64,000 nucleotides of DNA from Polaribacter huanghezhanensis (GTDB lineage: Bacteria > Bacteroidota > Bacteroidia > Flavobacteriales > Flavobacteriaceae): the NCBI RefSeq assembly GCF_030444335.1, contig NZ_CP128595.1, positions 1,178,001 through 1,242,000 on the forward strand, given 5' to 3'. The notes beneath the pieces are model-generated. The model did not search any database. It was given only the letters and a program-made list of their open reading frames with translations, and had not been told where the DNA came from. Numbering within the stretch: position 1 is the stretch's first letter; each line of letters starts with the position of its first letter. A program made the translations under genes and the position numbers. Below are positions 27,101-35,460 of the stretch, in pieces.

Positions 27101-27261
27101 CCAGTAACAGCAGCACTTCTTCCACCTCTAAATGGGCCAATATTTCGCCATTTTATTGCACTATAATTTTCCTCAGAAAATTTGGTGGTATTCTTTTGTG
27201 CATTAACTTTGTGGCTAGTAGCAATTAGAAGTATCGCCACAGATAAAATTAAGTTTTTCAT
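24151..27261 (-). CDS. Large secreted Asp-box beta-propeller protein (VPS10/sortilin-like)
   Basis: A 1036-residue exported protein (signal peptide residues 1-21, ending KVNAQ). I count about eleven Asp-box repeats of the S/T-x-D/N-x-G-x-x-W type, for example TTDAGNSW, TVDAGKTW, STDGGETW, SEDAGKTW, TRDGGKSW, SFDDGKNW, spanning residues 70-690. That is the multi-bladed propeller of sortilin and xyloglucanase-like proteins. A C-terminal region (about 880-1036) is Lys-rich and helical. Flavobacterial relatives are labelled glycosyl hydrolase, but no catalytic residues can be assigned. Single gene. Confidence 0.85.
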   Translation of the reverse strand: MKNLILSVAILLIATSHKVNAQKNTTKFSEENYSAIKWRNIGPFRGGRSAAVTGVSGKSNLFYMGSTGGGVWKTTDAGNSWANISDGFFGGSVGSVAVSDWDNNVIYIGTGEVTVRGNVSSGDGIWKTVDAGKTWKHMGLPNSRHIPRIRIHPKNSDIVYAGVMGDLYKSSEERGVYKSMNGGETWRKVLFANKDAGVVDLIIDPNNARILYATTWNIRRTPYSLSSGGDGSALWKSTDGGETWNNISENKGLPKGIWGISGVAVSPVNSDFVWLLVENKDGGVYKSEDAGKTWKLINSERKLRQRAWYYTRIYADTKDENIIYILNVNYHKSTDGGKTYKTFNAPHGDHHDLWIAPEDNQRMIIGDDGGAQISFDAGINWSTMNNQPTAQFYRVVTDNHFPYRIYGAQQDNSTVRISHRTGGRFITDRDWESTAGGESAHIAIDPNNNDIVYGGSYSGFLTRKNHKTGEARAINVWPDDPMGHGAEDFKYRFQWNFPILFSPNQKNKLYAASNHLHVTYNEGQSWELISPDLTRNDPKTLGPSGGPITKDNTGVEYYGTIFAIAESPSEKNLIWTGSDDGLVHVTRDGGKSWKNVTPKKMPEWMMINSIEINPFEKGSVYIVGTKYKSGDYKPYIYKTENYGKSWKLLVNGIGDEDFTRTLRADPKRKGLLYAGTERGMYISFDDGKNWEKFQLNLPIVPITDLAIKDDNLIAATQGRAFWIIDDLTPIHQLTTNTNKEKVTLFTPKASYQLSGGNGKTSKTQGINHPGGVAVYFNVNEFTKKDTVSVSFYDASKKVIQKFSNHPNTKENEKKLAVKKGSNVFYWNMMYPDATKVKGMILWWASLNGPMALPGNYTVSLSVNKSIIEKPFTILKNPVSENSLADMKLQFDFINDINKKISEIHKALINVGKVKAQIKTLKSAIKDKQKNKELLSFADELAKKITKIETTLYQTKSKSGQDPLNFPIRLNNKLAHLNSLTRMGTYKPTDPAIAFKNEIVRDIDKELSKLYVLFNNDVKQLNQKVKDNQIDLIQLDK

Positions 27262-27303
27262 AAATGTTAGTTTGGTTATTGTTTCTAAAATTACAAATTT
27301 TTA

Positions 27304-28542
27304 ATGAATAGAACTTTGATTTTTCATCTATTAACAAATAAAACAAAACTAAACGCAGAAATTGCTATTTCTGGTTCTAAAAGTGAATCAAACAGATTGT
27401 TAATTTTACAACAGCTAATTGATGGTTTAGAAATAGAAAATGTATCAGATTCTGATGATTCTAAATATTTAGAAAAAGCATTAAATTCTTCGGATGAAAC
27501 CATTGATATTGGTCATGCCGGAACAGCAATGCGCTTTTTAACCTCTTATTTTTCGATCAAAGAAGGAAGAGAAGTTGTATTAACGGGCTCTAAAAGAATG
27601 CAAAACAGACCTATTGAAATTTTGGTAAACGCATTACAGGATTTGGGTGCAAATATTTCTTATGAAAGTAAAATTGGCTATCCACCAATTCGCATAAAAG
27701 GAACGAAGCTGGTTAAAGATAAAGTTCAAATTAACGGAGATGTAAGTAGTCAATATATTTCTTCATTAATGCTGATTGCTGCTAGTTTACCAAAAGGTTT
27801 AGAAATTGAATTGTTAGGTAAAATTACTTCGGTTCCGTATATAAATATGACGTTGAGTTTATTGCAAGAACTTGGAATTGAAGCCCGTTTTATAGAAAAT
27901 AAAATCACTGTAAAACCTTTTCATTCATCAATAACAAAAAGGATAATCGTAGAATCTGATTGGAGTTCGGCTTCGTATTTCTACAGCCTTATTGCTCTGA
28001 GTGCTGTTGGTTCAGAAATCACATTATCATCTTACAAAGAAAATAGTTTACAGGGCGATTCTTGTTTGGCAGAAATCTATCAACATTTCGGTGTTTCAAC
28101 TACTTTTAAAGAAGATTCAATTGTATTAACTAAAAAGAAAACTCATGTTTCAAAAGGCATAATTCAAAACTTGAGTAACGCGCCAGACATTGCGCAAACT
28201 ATTGCTGTTACTTGTTTTGGATTGGGAATTTCTTGTGAGTTAACGGGTTTGCACACGTTAAAAATCAAAGAAACTGATAGATTGGTTGCTTTAGAAAATG
28301 AATTGACAAAATTAGGTGCAATAATCTCTGTGACAAATGATAGTTTAACGTTAAAAGAATCTACAAAAATCAACCCAAATATTGCCATAGAAACCTATAA
28401 AGATCACAGAATGGCAATGGCTTTTGCTCCTTTAGCAATCAAAGTTCCAATAACAATTTTAGACGCCAGTGTGGTCACAAAATCGTATCGAAATTTTTGG
28501 AAAGATCTGCAACAAATTGGTTTTCAAATAGACCCAAATTAA
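27304..28542 (+). CDS. aroA: 3-phosphoshikimate 1-carboxyvinyltransferase (EPSP synthase)
   Basis: Joins shikimate-3-phosphate and PEP in the chorismate pathway. Has SGSKSESNRLL (S3P-binding K and S/R), GHAGTAMRFLT, MQNRPI, SSQYISSLML, KETDRL and DHRMAMAFAPLA. Compared with the E. coli motif GNAGTAMRP, His and Phe replace Asn and Pro, which I believe is common in this phylum. Length 412. It supplies chorismate, the substrate of pabB in this window. Confidence 0.94.
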   Translation: MNRTLIFHLLTNKTKLNAEIAISGSKSESNRLLILQQLIDGLEIENVSDSDDSKYLEKALNSSDETIDIGHAGTAMRFLTSYFSIKEGREVVLTGSKRMQNRPIEILVNALQDLGANISYESKIGYPPIRIKGTKLVKDKVQINGDVSSQYISSLMLIAASLPKGLEIELLGKITSVPYINMTLSLLQELGIEARFIENKITVKPFHSSITKRIIVESDWSSASYFYSLIALSAVGSEITLSSYKENSLQGDSCLAEIYQHFGVSTTFKEDSIVLTKKKTHVSKGIIQNLSNAPDIAQTIAVTCFGLGISCELTGLHTLKIKETDRLVALENELTKLGAIISVTNDSLTLKESTKINPNIAIETYKDHRMAMAFAPLAIKVPITILDASVVTKSYRNFWKDLQQIGFQIDPN

Positions 28543-28559
28543 ATTAAACCGCAAAACAC

Positions 28560-28591
28560 TTGACAACGCCTATTTCGATGTCGTATATTTG
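28560..28591 (+). promoter_or_regulatory. queA promoter
   Basis: TTG (28560-28562), 21-bp spacer, TATATTTG (28584-28591). ATG at 28617. Confidence 0.78.
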
Positions 28592-28616
28592 CCAGCATTC
28601 TTAGAAAAATAACTAC

Positions 28617-29666
28617 ATGAAATTATCGCATTTTAATATTGATTTGCCAGATGAATTATTGGCAAAATTTCCAGCAGAACACAGAGATGAATCTCGTTTA
28701 ATGGTGTTAAATAGAAAAGAAAAAACTATAGAACACAAAAGATTTAAAGATCTTATTGATTATTTTGATGAAGGTGATGTGATGGTTTTGAATAACACAA
28801 AAGTATTTCCTGCAAGAATGTTTGGAAATAAAGAAAAAACCGGAGCACGTATCGAAGTGTTTTTGTTGAGAGAATTAAATCAAGAAAACAGATTGTGGGA
28901 TGTTTTGGTAGATCCAGCAAGAAAAATTAGAATTGGAAACAAATTGTTTTTTGGAGAAGATGACAGTTTAGTTGCAGAAGTAATTGATAATACAACTTCT
29001 AGAGGTAGAACGTTACGATTTTTATTTGATGGTTCTTATGAAGAATTTAGAGCAAAATTATTGGAATTGGGACAAACTCCGTTGCCTAAAGAAATTGACA
29101 GACCTGTAGAAGAATCAGATACAGAGCGGTACCAAACAATTTATGCAAAACATGAAGGAGCAGTTGCTGCACCATCAGCAGGATTGCACTTTTCTAAACA
29201 TTTAATGAAACGTTTAGAGATTAAAGGTATCGATTTTTCTGAAGTTACCTTGCATGTTGGTTTGGGAACTTTTGCTCCAGTTGAAGTAGAAGATTTATCG
29301 AAACATAAAATGGATTCTGAGCAAATCGTTATTTCTAATGAAACATCAAAAAGAATTAACGACGCTTTAACCAATAAGAAAAGAGTTTGTGCTGTTGGTA
29401 CAACAGTAATGCGTACAATTGAATCGTCTGTGTCATCAAACGGAAGATTGAATGCTTTTGAAGGTTGGACAAATAAATTTATTTTCCCTCCGTACGAATT
29501 TAGCATTGCAAACTGTATGATTACAAATTTTCATAAGTCTAAATCGACGTTATTAATGCAAGCTGCCGCTTTTGGTGGTTACGATTTTGTAATGGAAGCA
29601 TACGAAGTAGCAATTAAAGAAAAATACAACTTCTCTTCTTACGGAGACGCAATGTTGATTATATAA
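28617..29666 (+). CDS. queA: S-adenosylmethionine:tRNA ribosyltransferase-isomerase
   Basis: Transfers the ribosyl part of SAM onto preQ1 in tRNA, giving epoxyqueuosine. Signature segments: NFIDLP-like [17 protein letters not shown] at the start, [44 protein letters not shown] and [11 protein letters not shown] near the end. Length 349 is standard. A queuosine-precursor transporter is encoded at 49556-50257, so this organism probably both makes or salvages and inserts queuosine. Confidence 0.96.
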   Translation: MKLSHFNIDLPDELLAKFPAEHRDESRLMVLNRKEKTIEHKRFKDLIDYFDEGDVMVLNNTKVFPARMFGNKEKTGARIEVFLLRELNQENRLWDVLVDPARKIRIGNKLFFGEDDSLVAEVIDNTTSRGRTLRFLFDGSYEEFRAKLLELGQTPLPKEIDRPVEESDTERYQTIYAKHEGAVAAPSAGLHFSKHLMKRLEIKGIDFSEVTLHVGLGTFAPVEVEDLSKHKMDSEQIVISNETSKRINDALTNKKRVCAVGTTVMRTIESSVSSNGRLNAFEGWTNKFIFPPYEFSIANCMITNFHKSKSTLLMQAAAFGGYDFVMEAYEVAIKEKYNFSSYGDAMLII

Positions 29667-29694
29667 TTTGAAGATTAAAAAATTCAAGAATTGA

Positions 29695-29728
29695 AAAACT
29701 GGTACTTTTTAAGCTACCAGTTTTTTAT
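29695..29728 (+). terminator. queA terminator
   Basis: Stem AAAACTGGTA (29695-29704) with TACCAGTTTT (29715-29724), followed by T's. Confidence 0.85.
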
Positions 29729-29755
29729 TTTAACTTTACAACTTAATTTTTAAGG

Positions 29756-30793
29756 GTGAAAAAAAAGAAAGACATACGCGCATTAACCAAAGATCAATTA
29801 CGAGCTTTTTTTGTAGAAAACGGAGATAAAGCGTTTCGTGGCAATCAAGTGTACGAATGGTTGTGGGGAAAAGTGGTGCATTCTTTTGAAGACATGACAA
29901 ATATTTCTTTGGAAACCAGAGAAATGTTACAAGAAAACTTTGTCATCAATCATATTGAAGTTGATAATATTCAGCGTAGTAAAGACGGTACTGTAAAAAA
30001 CGCCGTTCGTTTACACGATGGTTTGGTGGTAGAGTCTGTGTTGATTCCTACGGATACTAGAACAACAGCTTGTGTTTCTAGTCAAGTTGGTTGTAGTTTA
30101 GATTGCAAGTTTTGTGCAACATCGCGTTTAAAAAGAATGCGAAACTTAAATCCTGATGAAATTTACGATCAAGTTGCCGCAATCAACAAAGAAAGTTTAT
30201 TGTATTACAATCATAAATTATCAAATATTGTGTTTATGGGAATGGGAGAACCCCTAATGAATTACAATAATGTGATCAAATCGATTGAAAAAATTACATC
30301 TCCAGAAGGATTGGGAATGTCGCCAAAAAGAATTACAGTTTCTACTTCTGGCGTTCCAAAAATCATCAAAAAAATGGCAGATGACGATGTGAAATTTAAC
30401 TTAGCAGTTTCTTTACATTCTGCAATTGATGAAGTGAGAACTTCCATTATGCCGTTTAATGCAACGTTTCCGTTGAAAGATTTAAAAGAATCCTTAGAAT
30501 ATTGGTACGAAAAAACACAACGAAGAATCACCTACGAATATGTTGTTTGGGGAGGAATTAACGACAGAAAAGAAGATATTGAAGCATTGATTCAGTTTTG
30601 TAGTTACGTGCCATGTAAAGTCAATTTGATAGAATACAATCCAATTGATGATGGAGAGTTTCAACAAGCAAGTCCGCAAGCAATCAACAATTATATTTCT
30701 AATTTAGAAATGCACGGAATTGTAGTAAATGTGCGTCGTTCTAGAGGAAAAGACATCGATGCAGCTTGTGGTCAATTGGCGAATAAATCATAG
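29756..30793 (+). CDS. rlmN: Dual-specificity 23S rRNA/tRNA adenine C2-methyltransferase
   Basis: Radical SAM enzyme methylating A2503 of 23S rRNA and A37 of some tRNAs. The cluster motif is CSLDCKFCATSRL (CxxxCxxC); the catalytic Cys pair is in TTACVSSQVGC and near the C-terminus, DIDAACGQL. Start is GTG at 29756 (reads MKKKKDIRALTKDQL); no nearby ATG fits. A weak -7 (TAACTTTA, 29731-29738) implies a very short leader. Confidence 0.94.
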   Translation: MKKKKDIRALTKDQLRAFFVENGDKAFRGNQVYEWLWGKVVHSFEDMTNISLETREMLQENFVINHIEVDNIQRSKDGTVKNAVRLHDGLVVESVLIPTDTRTTACVSSQVGCSLDCKFCATSRLKRMRNLNPDEIYDQVAAINKESLLYYNHKLSNIVFMGMGEPLMNYNNVIKSIEKITSPEGLGMSPKRITVSTSGVPKIIKKMADDDVKFNLAVSLHSAIDEVRTSIMPFNATFPLKDLKESLEYWYEKTQRRITYEYVVWGGINDRKEDIEALIQFCSYVPCKVNLIEYNPIDDGEFQQASPQAINNYISNLEMHGIVVNVRRSRGKDIDAACGQLANKS

Positions 30794-30804
30794 AGAAACT
30801 AGAT

Positions 30805-30897
30805 GTCTGTTTGAGCGCAGTCGAGAACTTTTTATAAGGGAAAATTTCCTTACTTTTGATTTTAAATTACTGACCTTTCGACTGCGCTCAAGGTGAC
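30805..30897. repeat. Dispersed hairpin repeat, inverted pair flanking a promoter
   Basis: Left copy (30805-30828): arm GTTT, core GAGCGCAGTCGA, arm GAAC. Right copy (30873-30897, minus strand): arm CCTT, same core variant, arm AAGG. The cores form a 14-bp inverted repeat, 30811-30824 with 30878-30891, enclosing the promoter of the prenyl synthase. Confidence 0.85.
30851..30858 (+). promoter_or_regulatory. Prenyl synthase -7 element inside repeat pair
   Basis: TACTTTTG, 52 bp upstream of ATG 30911. A transcript starting just downstream would include the right repeat copy. Confidence 0.5.
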
Positions 30898-30910
30898 AAG
30901 TAAAAACATT

Positions 30911-31888
30911 ATGAAACCAGTAGAGCAAATAAAACTTCCTATTAAAAACGAAATGGAACTCTTTGAAGAGAAATTCAAAGAATCGATGCTTACCAAAGTT
31001 CCGTTACTAAACAGAATTACCTATTATATTGTTCGACGAAAAGGAAAACAAATGCGTCCGATGTTTGTTTTTTTAGTTGCAAAAATGGTTTCTGATGGCG
31101 GTTTTGACGAACGAACATATCGTGGAGCTTCTGTTGTAGAACTGATTCATACTGCTACTTTGGTACATGATGATGTGGTTGACGACAGCAATAGAAGAAG
31201 AGGTTTTTTCTCTGTAAACGCACTTTGGAAAAATAAAATTGCCGTTTTAGTGGGCGATTTTTTATTGTCTAAAGGATTGTTGCTTTCTATTGATAACGAA
31301 GATTTTGATTTGTTAAAATTGATTTCTATTGCCGTTCGCGAAATGAGTGAAGGCGAATTACTACAAATAGAAAAAGCACGAAAATTAGATATTACCGAAG
31401 AGGTGTATTTTGAAATTATCCGTAAGAAAACAGCAACTTTAATTGCTGCTTGTTGTGGAATCGGAGCTGCTTCTGTTGGTGCAAACCAAGAAACGGTTCA
31501 ACAAATGAGAAAGTTTGGAGAATATATCGGAATTGCATTTCAAATTAAAGACGATTTGTTTGATTATACCGATGACAAAATTGGCAAACCAACCGGAATC
31601 GACATTAAGGAGCAAAAAATGACCTTGCCTTTAATTTACACCTTAAACACGTGTTCAGAAAAAGATAAAAACTGGATCATCAATTCGGTAAAAAAACACA
31701 ATAAAGACCAAAAAAGAGTAAAAGAAGTCATCACTTTTGTAAAAGAAAATGGGGGAATTGAATACACCATTTCTAAAATGAACGATTACAAAAATAGAGC
31801 GTTGACTATTTTAGAAAACTATCCAAAATCAGCGTATAAAGATTCACTTTTACAAATGATTGATTATGTTGTGGAGCGTAAAGTGTAA
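30911..31888 (+). CDS. Trans-polyprenyl diphosphate synthase
   Basis: Elongates isoprenoid diphosphates, most likely for the menaquinone side chain. Both Asp-rich motifs are present: LVHDDVVDD (first DDxxD) and IKDDLFDYTDD (second), with GKQMRP before the first. Start ATG 30911 (MKPVEQIKLP); the frame extends to a GTG at 30893 inside the repeat. Chain length cannot be fixed from the sequence, although small residues before the first motif fit a medium or long chain product. Confidence 0.9.
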   Translation: MKPVEQIKLPIKNEMELFEEKFKESMLTKVPLLNRITYYIVRRKGKQMRPMFVFLVAKMVSDGGFDERTYRGASVVELIHTATLVHDDVVDDSNRRRGFFSVNALWKNKIAVLVGDFLLSKGLLLSIDNEDFDLLKLISIAVREMSEGELLQIEKARKLDITEEVYFEIIRKKTATLIAACCGIGAASVGANQETVQQMRKFGEYIGIAFQIKDDLFDYTDDKIGKPTGIDIKEQKMTLPLIYTLNTCSEKDKNWIINSVKKHNKDQKRVKEVITFVKENGGIEYTISKMNDYKNRALTILENYPKSAYKDSLLQMIDYVVERKV

Positions 31889-31989
31889 TTGCTGATTGTT
31901 ACAAATTTAAAGCTTACTCGTTTAATTAACAAGTAAACTAATAAAACAAAGTGTACCTTAGAATAGTAGTTGCCAAGAACAAAATTCGT

Positions 31990-33525
31990 TTATAAATGTG
32001 CACTTTGTTGGTTTACAGAGATTTTTAATAATTCTTCAACAAAATCTCTTTTATTAGACAACCTTGGCACTTTGTGTTGTCCGCCTAATTTTTGTTTTTG
32101 TTTGAGCCAATTGTAAAATAATCCTTTTTCTGCAACATGAATTTTCGGCAAATCCAATGTCATATTATGATAACGTTTTGCTTCGTAATCAGAATTGATA
32201 GACTTTAACGCATTGTCTAACAGTTCGGTAAAATAATCTAAACTTTTGGGTGCTTTTTTAAATTCAATAATCCATTCGTGTCCGCCACTAGATTTTCCTT
32301 CCATAAAAATAGGAGCAACCGTATAATCTGTAATGGTAGCTTTTGTTTTTTTACACGCTAATTTTAAAGCATCTTCTGTGTTTTCAATAATCAATTCTTC
32401 ACCAAAAACATTGATAAAATGTTTGGTTCTTCCTGTAATTTTTATGCGATATGGATTTGTTGATGTAAATTTTACAGTATCGCCAATTAAATAGCGCCAC
32501 AAACCGCCATTTGTAGTAATTACCATGGCGTAGTTTACGTTCTTTTTTACTTTTGATAACGGAATTGTTTTCGAATTTTCTCCTTCGTAAGCATCCATCG
32601 GAATAAATTCATAGAAGATTCCGTAATCTAACATTAACAACAATTCTAGTGAATTATTTCTGTCTTGTAATCCAAAGAATCCTTCGGATGCATTATAGGT
32701 TTCGTAATATTTAAAATCGGCTTTCGGAATCAGTTTTTTGTATTGTTCTCTGTATGGATTAAAATTGACGCCGCCATGAAAATAGACTTCTAAATTTGGC
32801 CAAACTTCTAAAATAGTGTCTTTTCCTGTTTTTTCTAACACACGATTTAACAATAATAACATCCAACTTGGTACGCCCACTAAACTGGTAATGTCTTCAT
32901 GAATAGTTTCCTCAACAATGGCGTCCATTTTGGTTTCCCATTCGCTCATTAATGCTGTTTCTTGACTCGGAGCAGAACTAAAATCCGCCCAAAAAGGAAG
33001 ATTTTCTGTAATAATTGCTGATAAATCTCCGAAATACGAATTGTTGTCTTCATAAATTGCTGAACTTCCACCAAGCTTTAATCCTTTTCCAGTAAATAAT
33101 TGTGTGTCTTCATTGTTGTTAATGTACAAGCACAACATGTCTTTTCCGGCTTTTAAATGACAATATTCCAACGCTTCATCACTCACAGGAATAAATTTAC
33201 TTTTGGCATTCGTAGTTCCGCTAGACTTTGCAAACCATTTTATTGGAGTTGGCCAAAAAATATTTTGTTCTCCTCTTCTACAACGTTCTATTAATGGCTC
33301 AAAAGTTTCGTATTTCTGAATCGGAACGGCGTTTGTAAAATCTGTATAATCTCTAATGGATGAAAAATAATGTGCTTTTCCAAATTCTGTATTCTGAGCA
33401 GTATCCAATAATTTAAGCAACAATTCGTCTTGAACATCTAAAGGATACTTTAAAAACAGCTCCATTTGATGCTTTCGTTTTTTTAAAAACCAAGAAATAA
33501 TTGAGTTTACGAAAGGAAATGCCAT
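31990..33525 (-). CDS. GH3-type acyl-acid-amido synthetase family protein
   Basis: A 511-residue member of the ANL-like adenylating fold known from plant auxin-conjugating GH3 enzymes. The ATP-binding segment is FAKSSGTTNAKSKFIPVS (residues ~99-116), followed by YNASEGFFGLQ and LWRYLIGDTVKF, both conserved in GH3. Bacterial members have unknown substrates, presumably carboxylate plus amino acid. Monocistronic. Confidence 0.85.
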   Translation of the reverse strand: MAFPFVNSIISWFLKKRKHQMELFLKYPLDVQDELLLKLLDTAQNTEFGKAHYFSSIRDYTDFTNAVPIQKYETFEPLIERCRRGEQNIFWPTPIKWFAKSSGTTNAKSKFIPVSDEALEYCHLKAGKDMLCLYINNNEDTQLFTGKGLKLGGSSAIYEDNNSYFGDLSAIITENLPFWADFSSAPSQETALMSEWETKMDAIVEETIHEDITSLVGVPSWMLLLLNRVLEKTGKDTILEVWPNLEVYFHGGVNFNPYREQYKKLIPKADFKYYETYNASEGFFGLQDRNNSLELLLMLDYGIFYEFIPMDAYEGENSKTIPLSKVKKNVNYAMVITTNGGLWRYLIGDTVKFTSTNPYRIKITGRTKHFINVFGEELIIENTEDALKLACKKTKATITDYTVAPIFMEGKSSGGHEWIIEFKKAPKSLDYFTELLDNALKSINSDYEAKRYHNMTLDLPKIHVAEKGLFYNWLKQKQKLGGQHKVPRLSNKRDFVEELLKISVNQQSAHL

Positions 33526-33584
33526 TTGGTTTGTTTCTCGTTTAATTTATGAATACAAAATTCTTAAAACTTGCTTTTTTATAG

Positions 33585-33592
33585 TAAGTTTG
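33585..33592 (+). promoter_or_regulatory. DUF2797 gene -7 element
   Basis: TAAGTTTG, 46 bp upstream of ATG 33639; no well-placed TTG. Confidence 0.4.
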
Positions 33593-33638
33593 TTTGTTGT
33601 CGATTATCAACGGAGTTAAAAATACTAAAAATAGTTGT

Positions 33639-34430
33639 ATGCAATATCAAGGAGTCTTAAAAAAAATGCCCACAGAAAATTTAGAGATCATTCAATATTA
33701 TTTAGAATTGGGTGACGACTTCTTAAATATGAATCAGTTATTGGGTAAAACCATTACAATGACCTTTGTAAAATACGAATGTTTAAACTGTCATTTAAAC
33801 AAAGAAATTTACCGACAAGGATTTTGTAAAAACTGTTTTTTTGAAACTCCAACTGCTGGCGATTGGATAATGAGACCAGAATTAAGTACCGCACATTTAG
33901 GAATCGAAGACCGAGATTTAGAATACGAAAAACAAGTGCAATTAAAGCCGCATATTGTGTATTTAGCAAATTCTAGCAATGTAAAAGTTGGTGTCACTAG
34001 AAAACAACAAGTTCCGACGCGTTGGATAGATCAAGGCGCACATGAAGCGATTGAAATTGTAGAAGTGCCAAACAGATATTTAGCCGGAATTACAGAAGTA
34101 GCCTTGAAAGAATTTGTTGCCGATAAAACCAATTGGCGAAAAATGTTAAAGAATGATATTGTGGATGAAAACTTGGTAGCATGGAGAAACAAATTAGCCC
34201 AATACATTCCGGATGAAGCAAAAAAATATTTTATAGAAAATAATACAGAAACCAATTTGAATTTTCCGGTGGATAAATATCCGCTAAAACCAAAAAGTTT
34301 AAACTTGGTAAAGGAACATTCTTATACAGGAACGTTAGTGGGTATAAAAGGACAATATTTAATTTTTGAAGACGAAACCGTTTTTAATGTCAGAGCAAAT
34401 GAAGGTTTGGTGGTAAGTATTAATATGTAA
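33639..34430 (+). CDS. DUF2797 zinc-ribbon protein
   Basis: A 263-residue protein from ATG 33639 (MQYQGVLKKMP); the frame is open back to 33594 but with no ATG. A Cys4 knuckle, CLNCHLNKEIYRQGFCKNC, is followed by HIVYLANSSNVKVGVTRKQQ, reminiscent of a GIY-YIG half motif. Function of DUF2797 is unknown; nucleic-acid binding is plausible. Confidence 0.78.
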   Translation: MQYQGVLKKMPTENLEIIQYYLELGDDFLNMNQLLGKTITMTFVKYECLNCHLNKEIYRQGFCKNCFFETPTAGDWIMRPELSTAHLGIEDRDLEYEKQVQLKPHIVYLANSSNVKVGVTRKQQVPTRWIDQGAHEAIEIVEVPNRYLAGITEVALKEFVADKTNWRKMLKNDIVDENLVAWRNKLAQYIPDEAKKYFIENNTETNLNFPVDKYPLKPKSLNLVKEHSYTGTLVGIKGQYLIFEDETVFNVRANEGLVVSINM

Positions 34431-34465
34431 ATGAATTAATTTTTTAATGTAACAATTGCTCAACT

Positions 34466-34493
34466 TTGTGACTTTGTTACTCTTTTAACTTTG
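34466..34493 (+). promoter_or_regulatory. Nitrilase promoter
   Basis: TTG (34466-34468), 17-bp spacer, TAACTTTG (34486-34493). ATG at 34504, so a short leader. An inverted repeat GTAACAA/TTGTTAC (34449-34455, 34474-34480) lies over it. Confidence 0.65.
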
Positions 34494-34503
34494 TAATTGA
34501 AAA

Positions 34504-35460
34504 ATGAAAAACAACATCCTAAAAGTAGCACTAGCACAAATTTCACCCGTTTGGTTGAACAAAGAAAAAACACTTCAAAAGATTGAGAAATCAATTATTG
34601 ATGCTGCCAAAGAAAACTGCGAACTCATTGTTTTTGGAGAAGCATTATTGCCAGGGTATCCATTTTGGATTGCGTTAACAAACGGCGCAGAATGGGATTC
34701 GAAAGTTCAAAAAGAAATTCATGCTCATTATGTTCGTAATTCTATCACGATTGAAAAAGGCGAATTAAATTCGGTTTGTGAATTGGCGAAAAAACATCAG
34801 ATTTCTATTTATCTAGGGATTATGGAACGTGCAGAAAATAGAGGCGGACATAGTATTTATGCTTCGTTGGTTTATATCAATCAAGAAGGAGAAATAAAAT
34901 CTGTTCATAGAAAATTACAACCAACTTTTGATGAGCGTTTAACGTGGGCGCCAGGAGACGGAAATGGTTTGCAAGTACATCCTTTAAAAGAATTTACAGT
35001 TGGTGGATTGAATTGTTGGGAAAATTGGATGCCGTTGCCAAGAACTGCTTTGTATGGTTTGGGAGAAAATTTACACATTGCAGTTTGGCCTGGAAGCGAT
35101 CATAATACCAAAGATATCACACGATTTATCGCAAGAGAATCTCGTTCTTTTGTAATTTCAGTTTCTAGTTTAATGGCAAAGACTGATTTCCCAAAAGAAA
35201 CGCCACATGTTGACAAAATCATCAAAGATGCGCCAGATATTTTAGCAAACGGAGGTTCTTGTATTGCTTCTCCAAATGGAGAATGGTTGGTGGAACCAGT
35301 GATTAATAAAGAAGGTTTGATTATTGAAACTTTAGATTTTAATCGTGTGCTAGAAGAACGTCAAAATTTTGATTGTGTTGGGCATTATTCGCGTCCAGAT
35401 GTTACGAAATTGCATGTGAATCGTGAGCGTCAAAGTACTGTTTCTTATGATGATTTTTAA
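34504..35460 (+). CDS. Nitrilase (carbon-nitrogen hydrolase superfamily)
   Basis: A 318-residue enzyme with the Glu-Lys-Cys triad: E46 in VFGEALLPGYP, K137 in HRKLQP, C171 in GLNCWENW. The CWEN context and the late HYSRPDVTKLHVNR segment are typical of true nitrilases (nitrile to acid plus ammonia) rather than amidases. No neighbouring nitrile or aldoxime gene is visible, so the natural substrate is unknown. Its last 59 bp overlap the convergent GT-C gene. Confidence 0.9.
   Translation: MKNNILKVALAQISPVWLNKEKTLQKIEKSIIDAAKENCELIVFGEALLPGYPFWIALTNGAEWDSKVQKEIHAHYVRNSITIEKGELNSVCELAKKHQISIYLGIMERAENRGGHSIYASLVYINQEGEIKSVHRKLQPTFDERLTWAPGDGNGLQVHPLKEFTVGGLNCWENWMPLPRTALYGLGENLHIAVWPGSDHNTKDITRFIARESRSFVISVSSLMAKTDFPKETPHVDKIIKDAPDILANGGSCIASPNGEWLVEPVINKEGLIIETLDFNRVLEERQNFDCVGHYSRPDVTKLHVNRERQSTVSYDDF

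Noticed and set aside
31945-32009. AACAAAGTG / CACTTTGTT complementary words near the end of the GH3-like gene
   Set aside because: The 47-nt separation and the position of the right word inside coding sequence make a functional hairpin unlikely.
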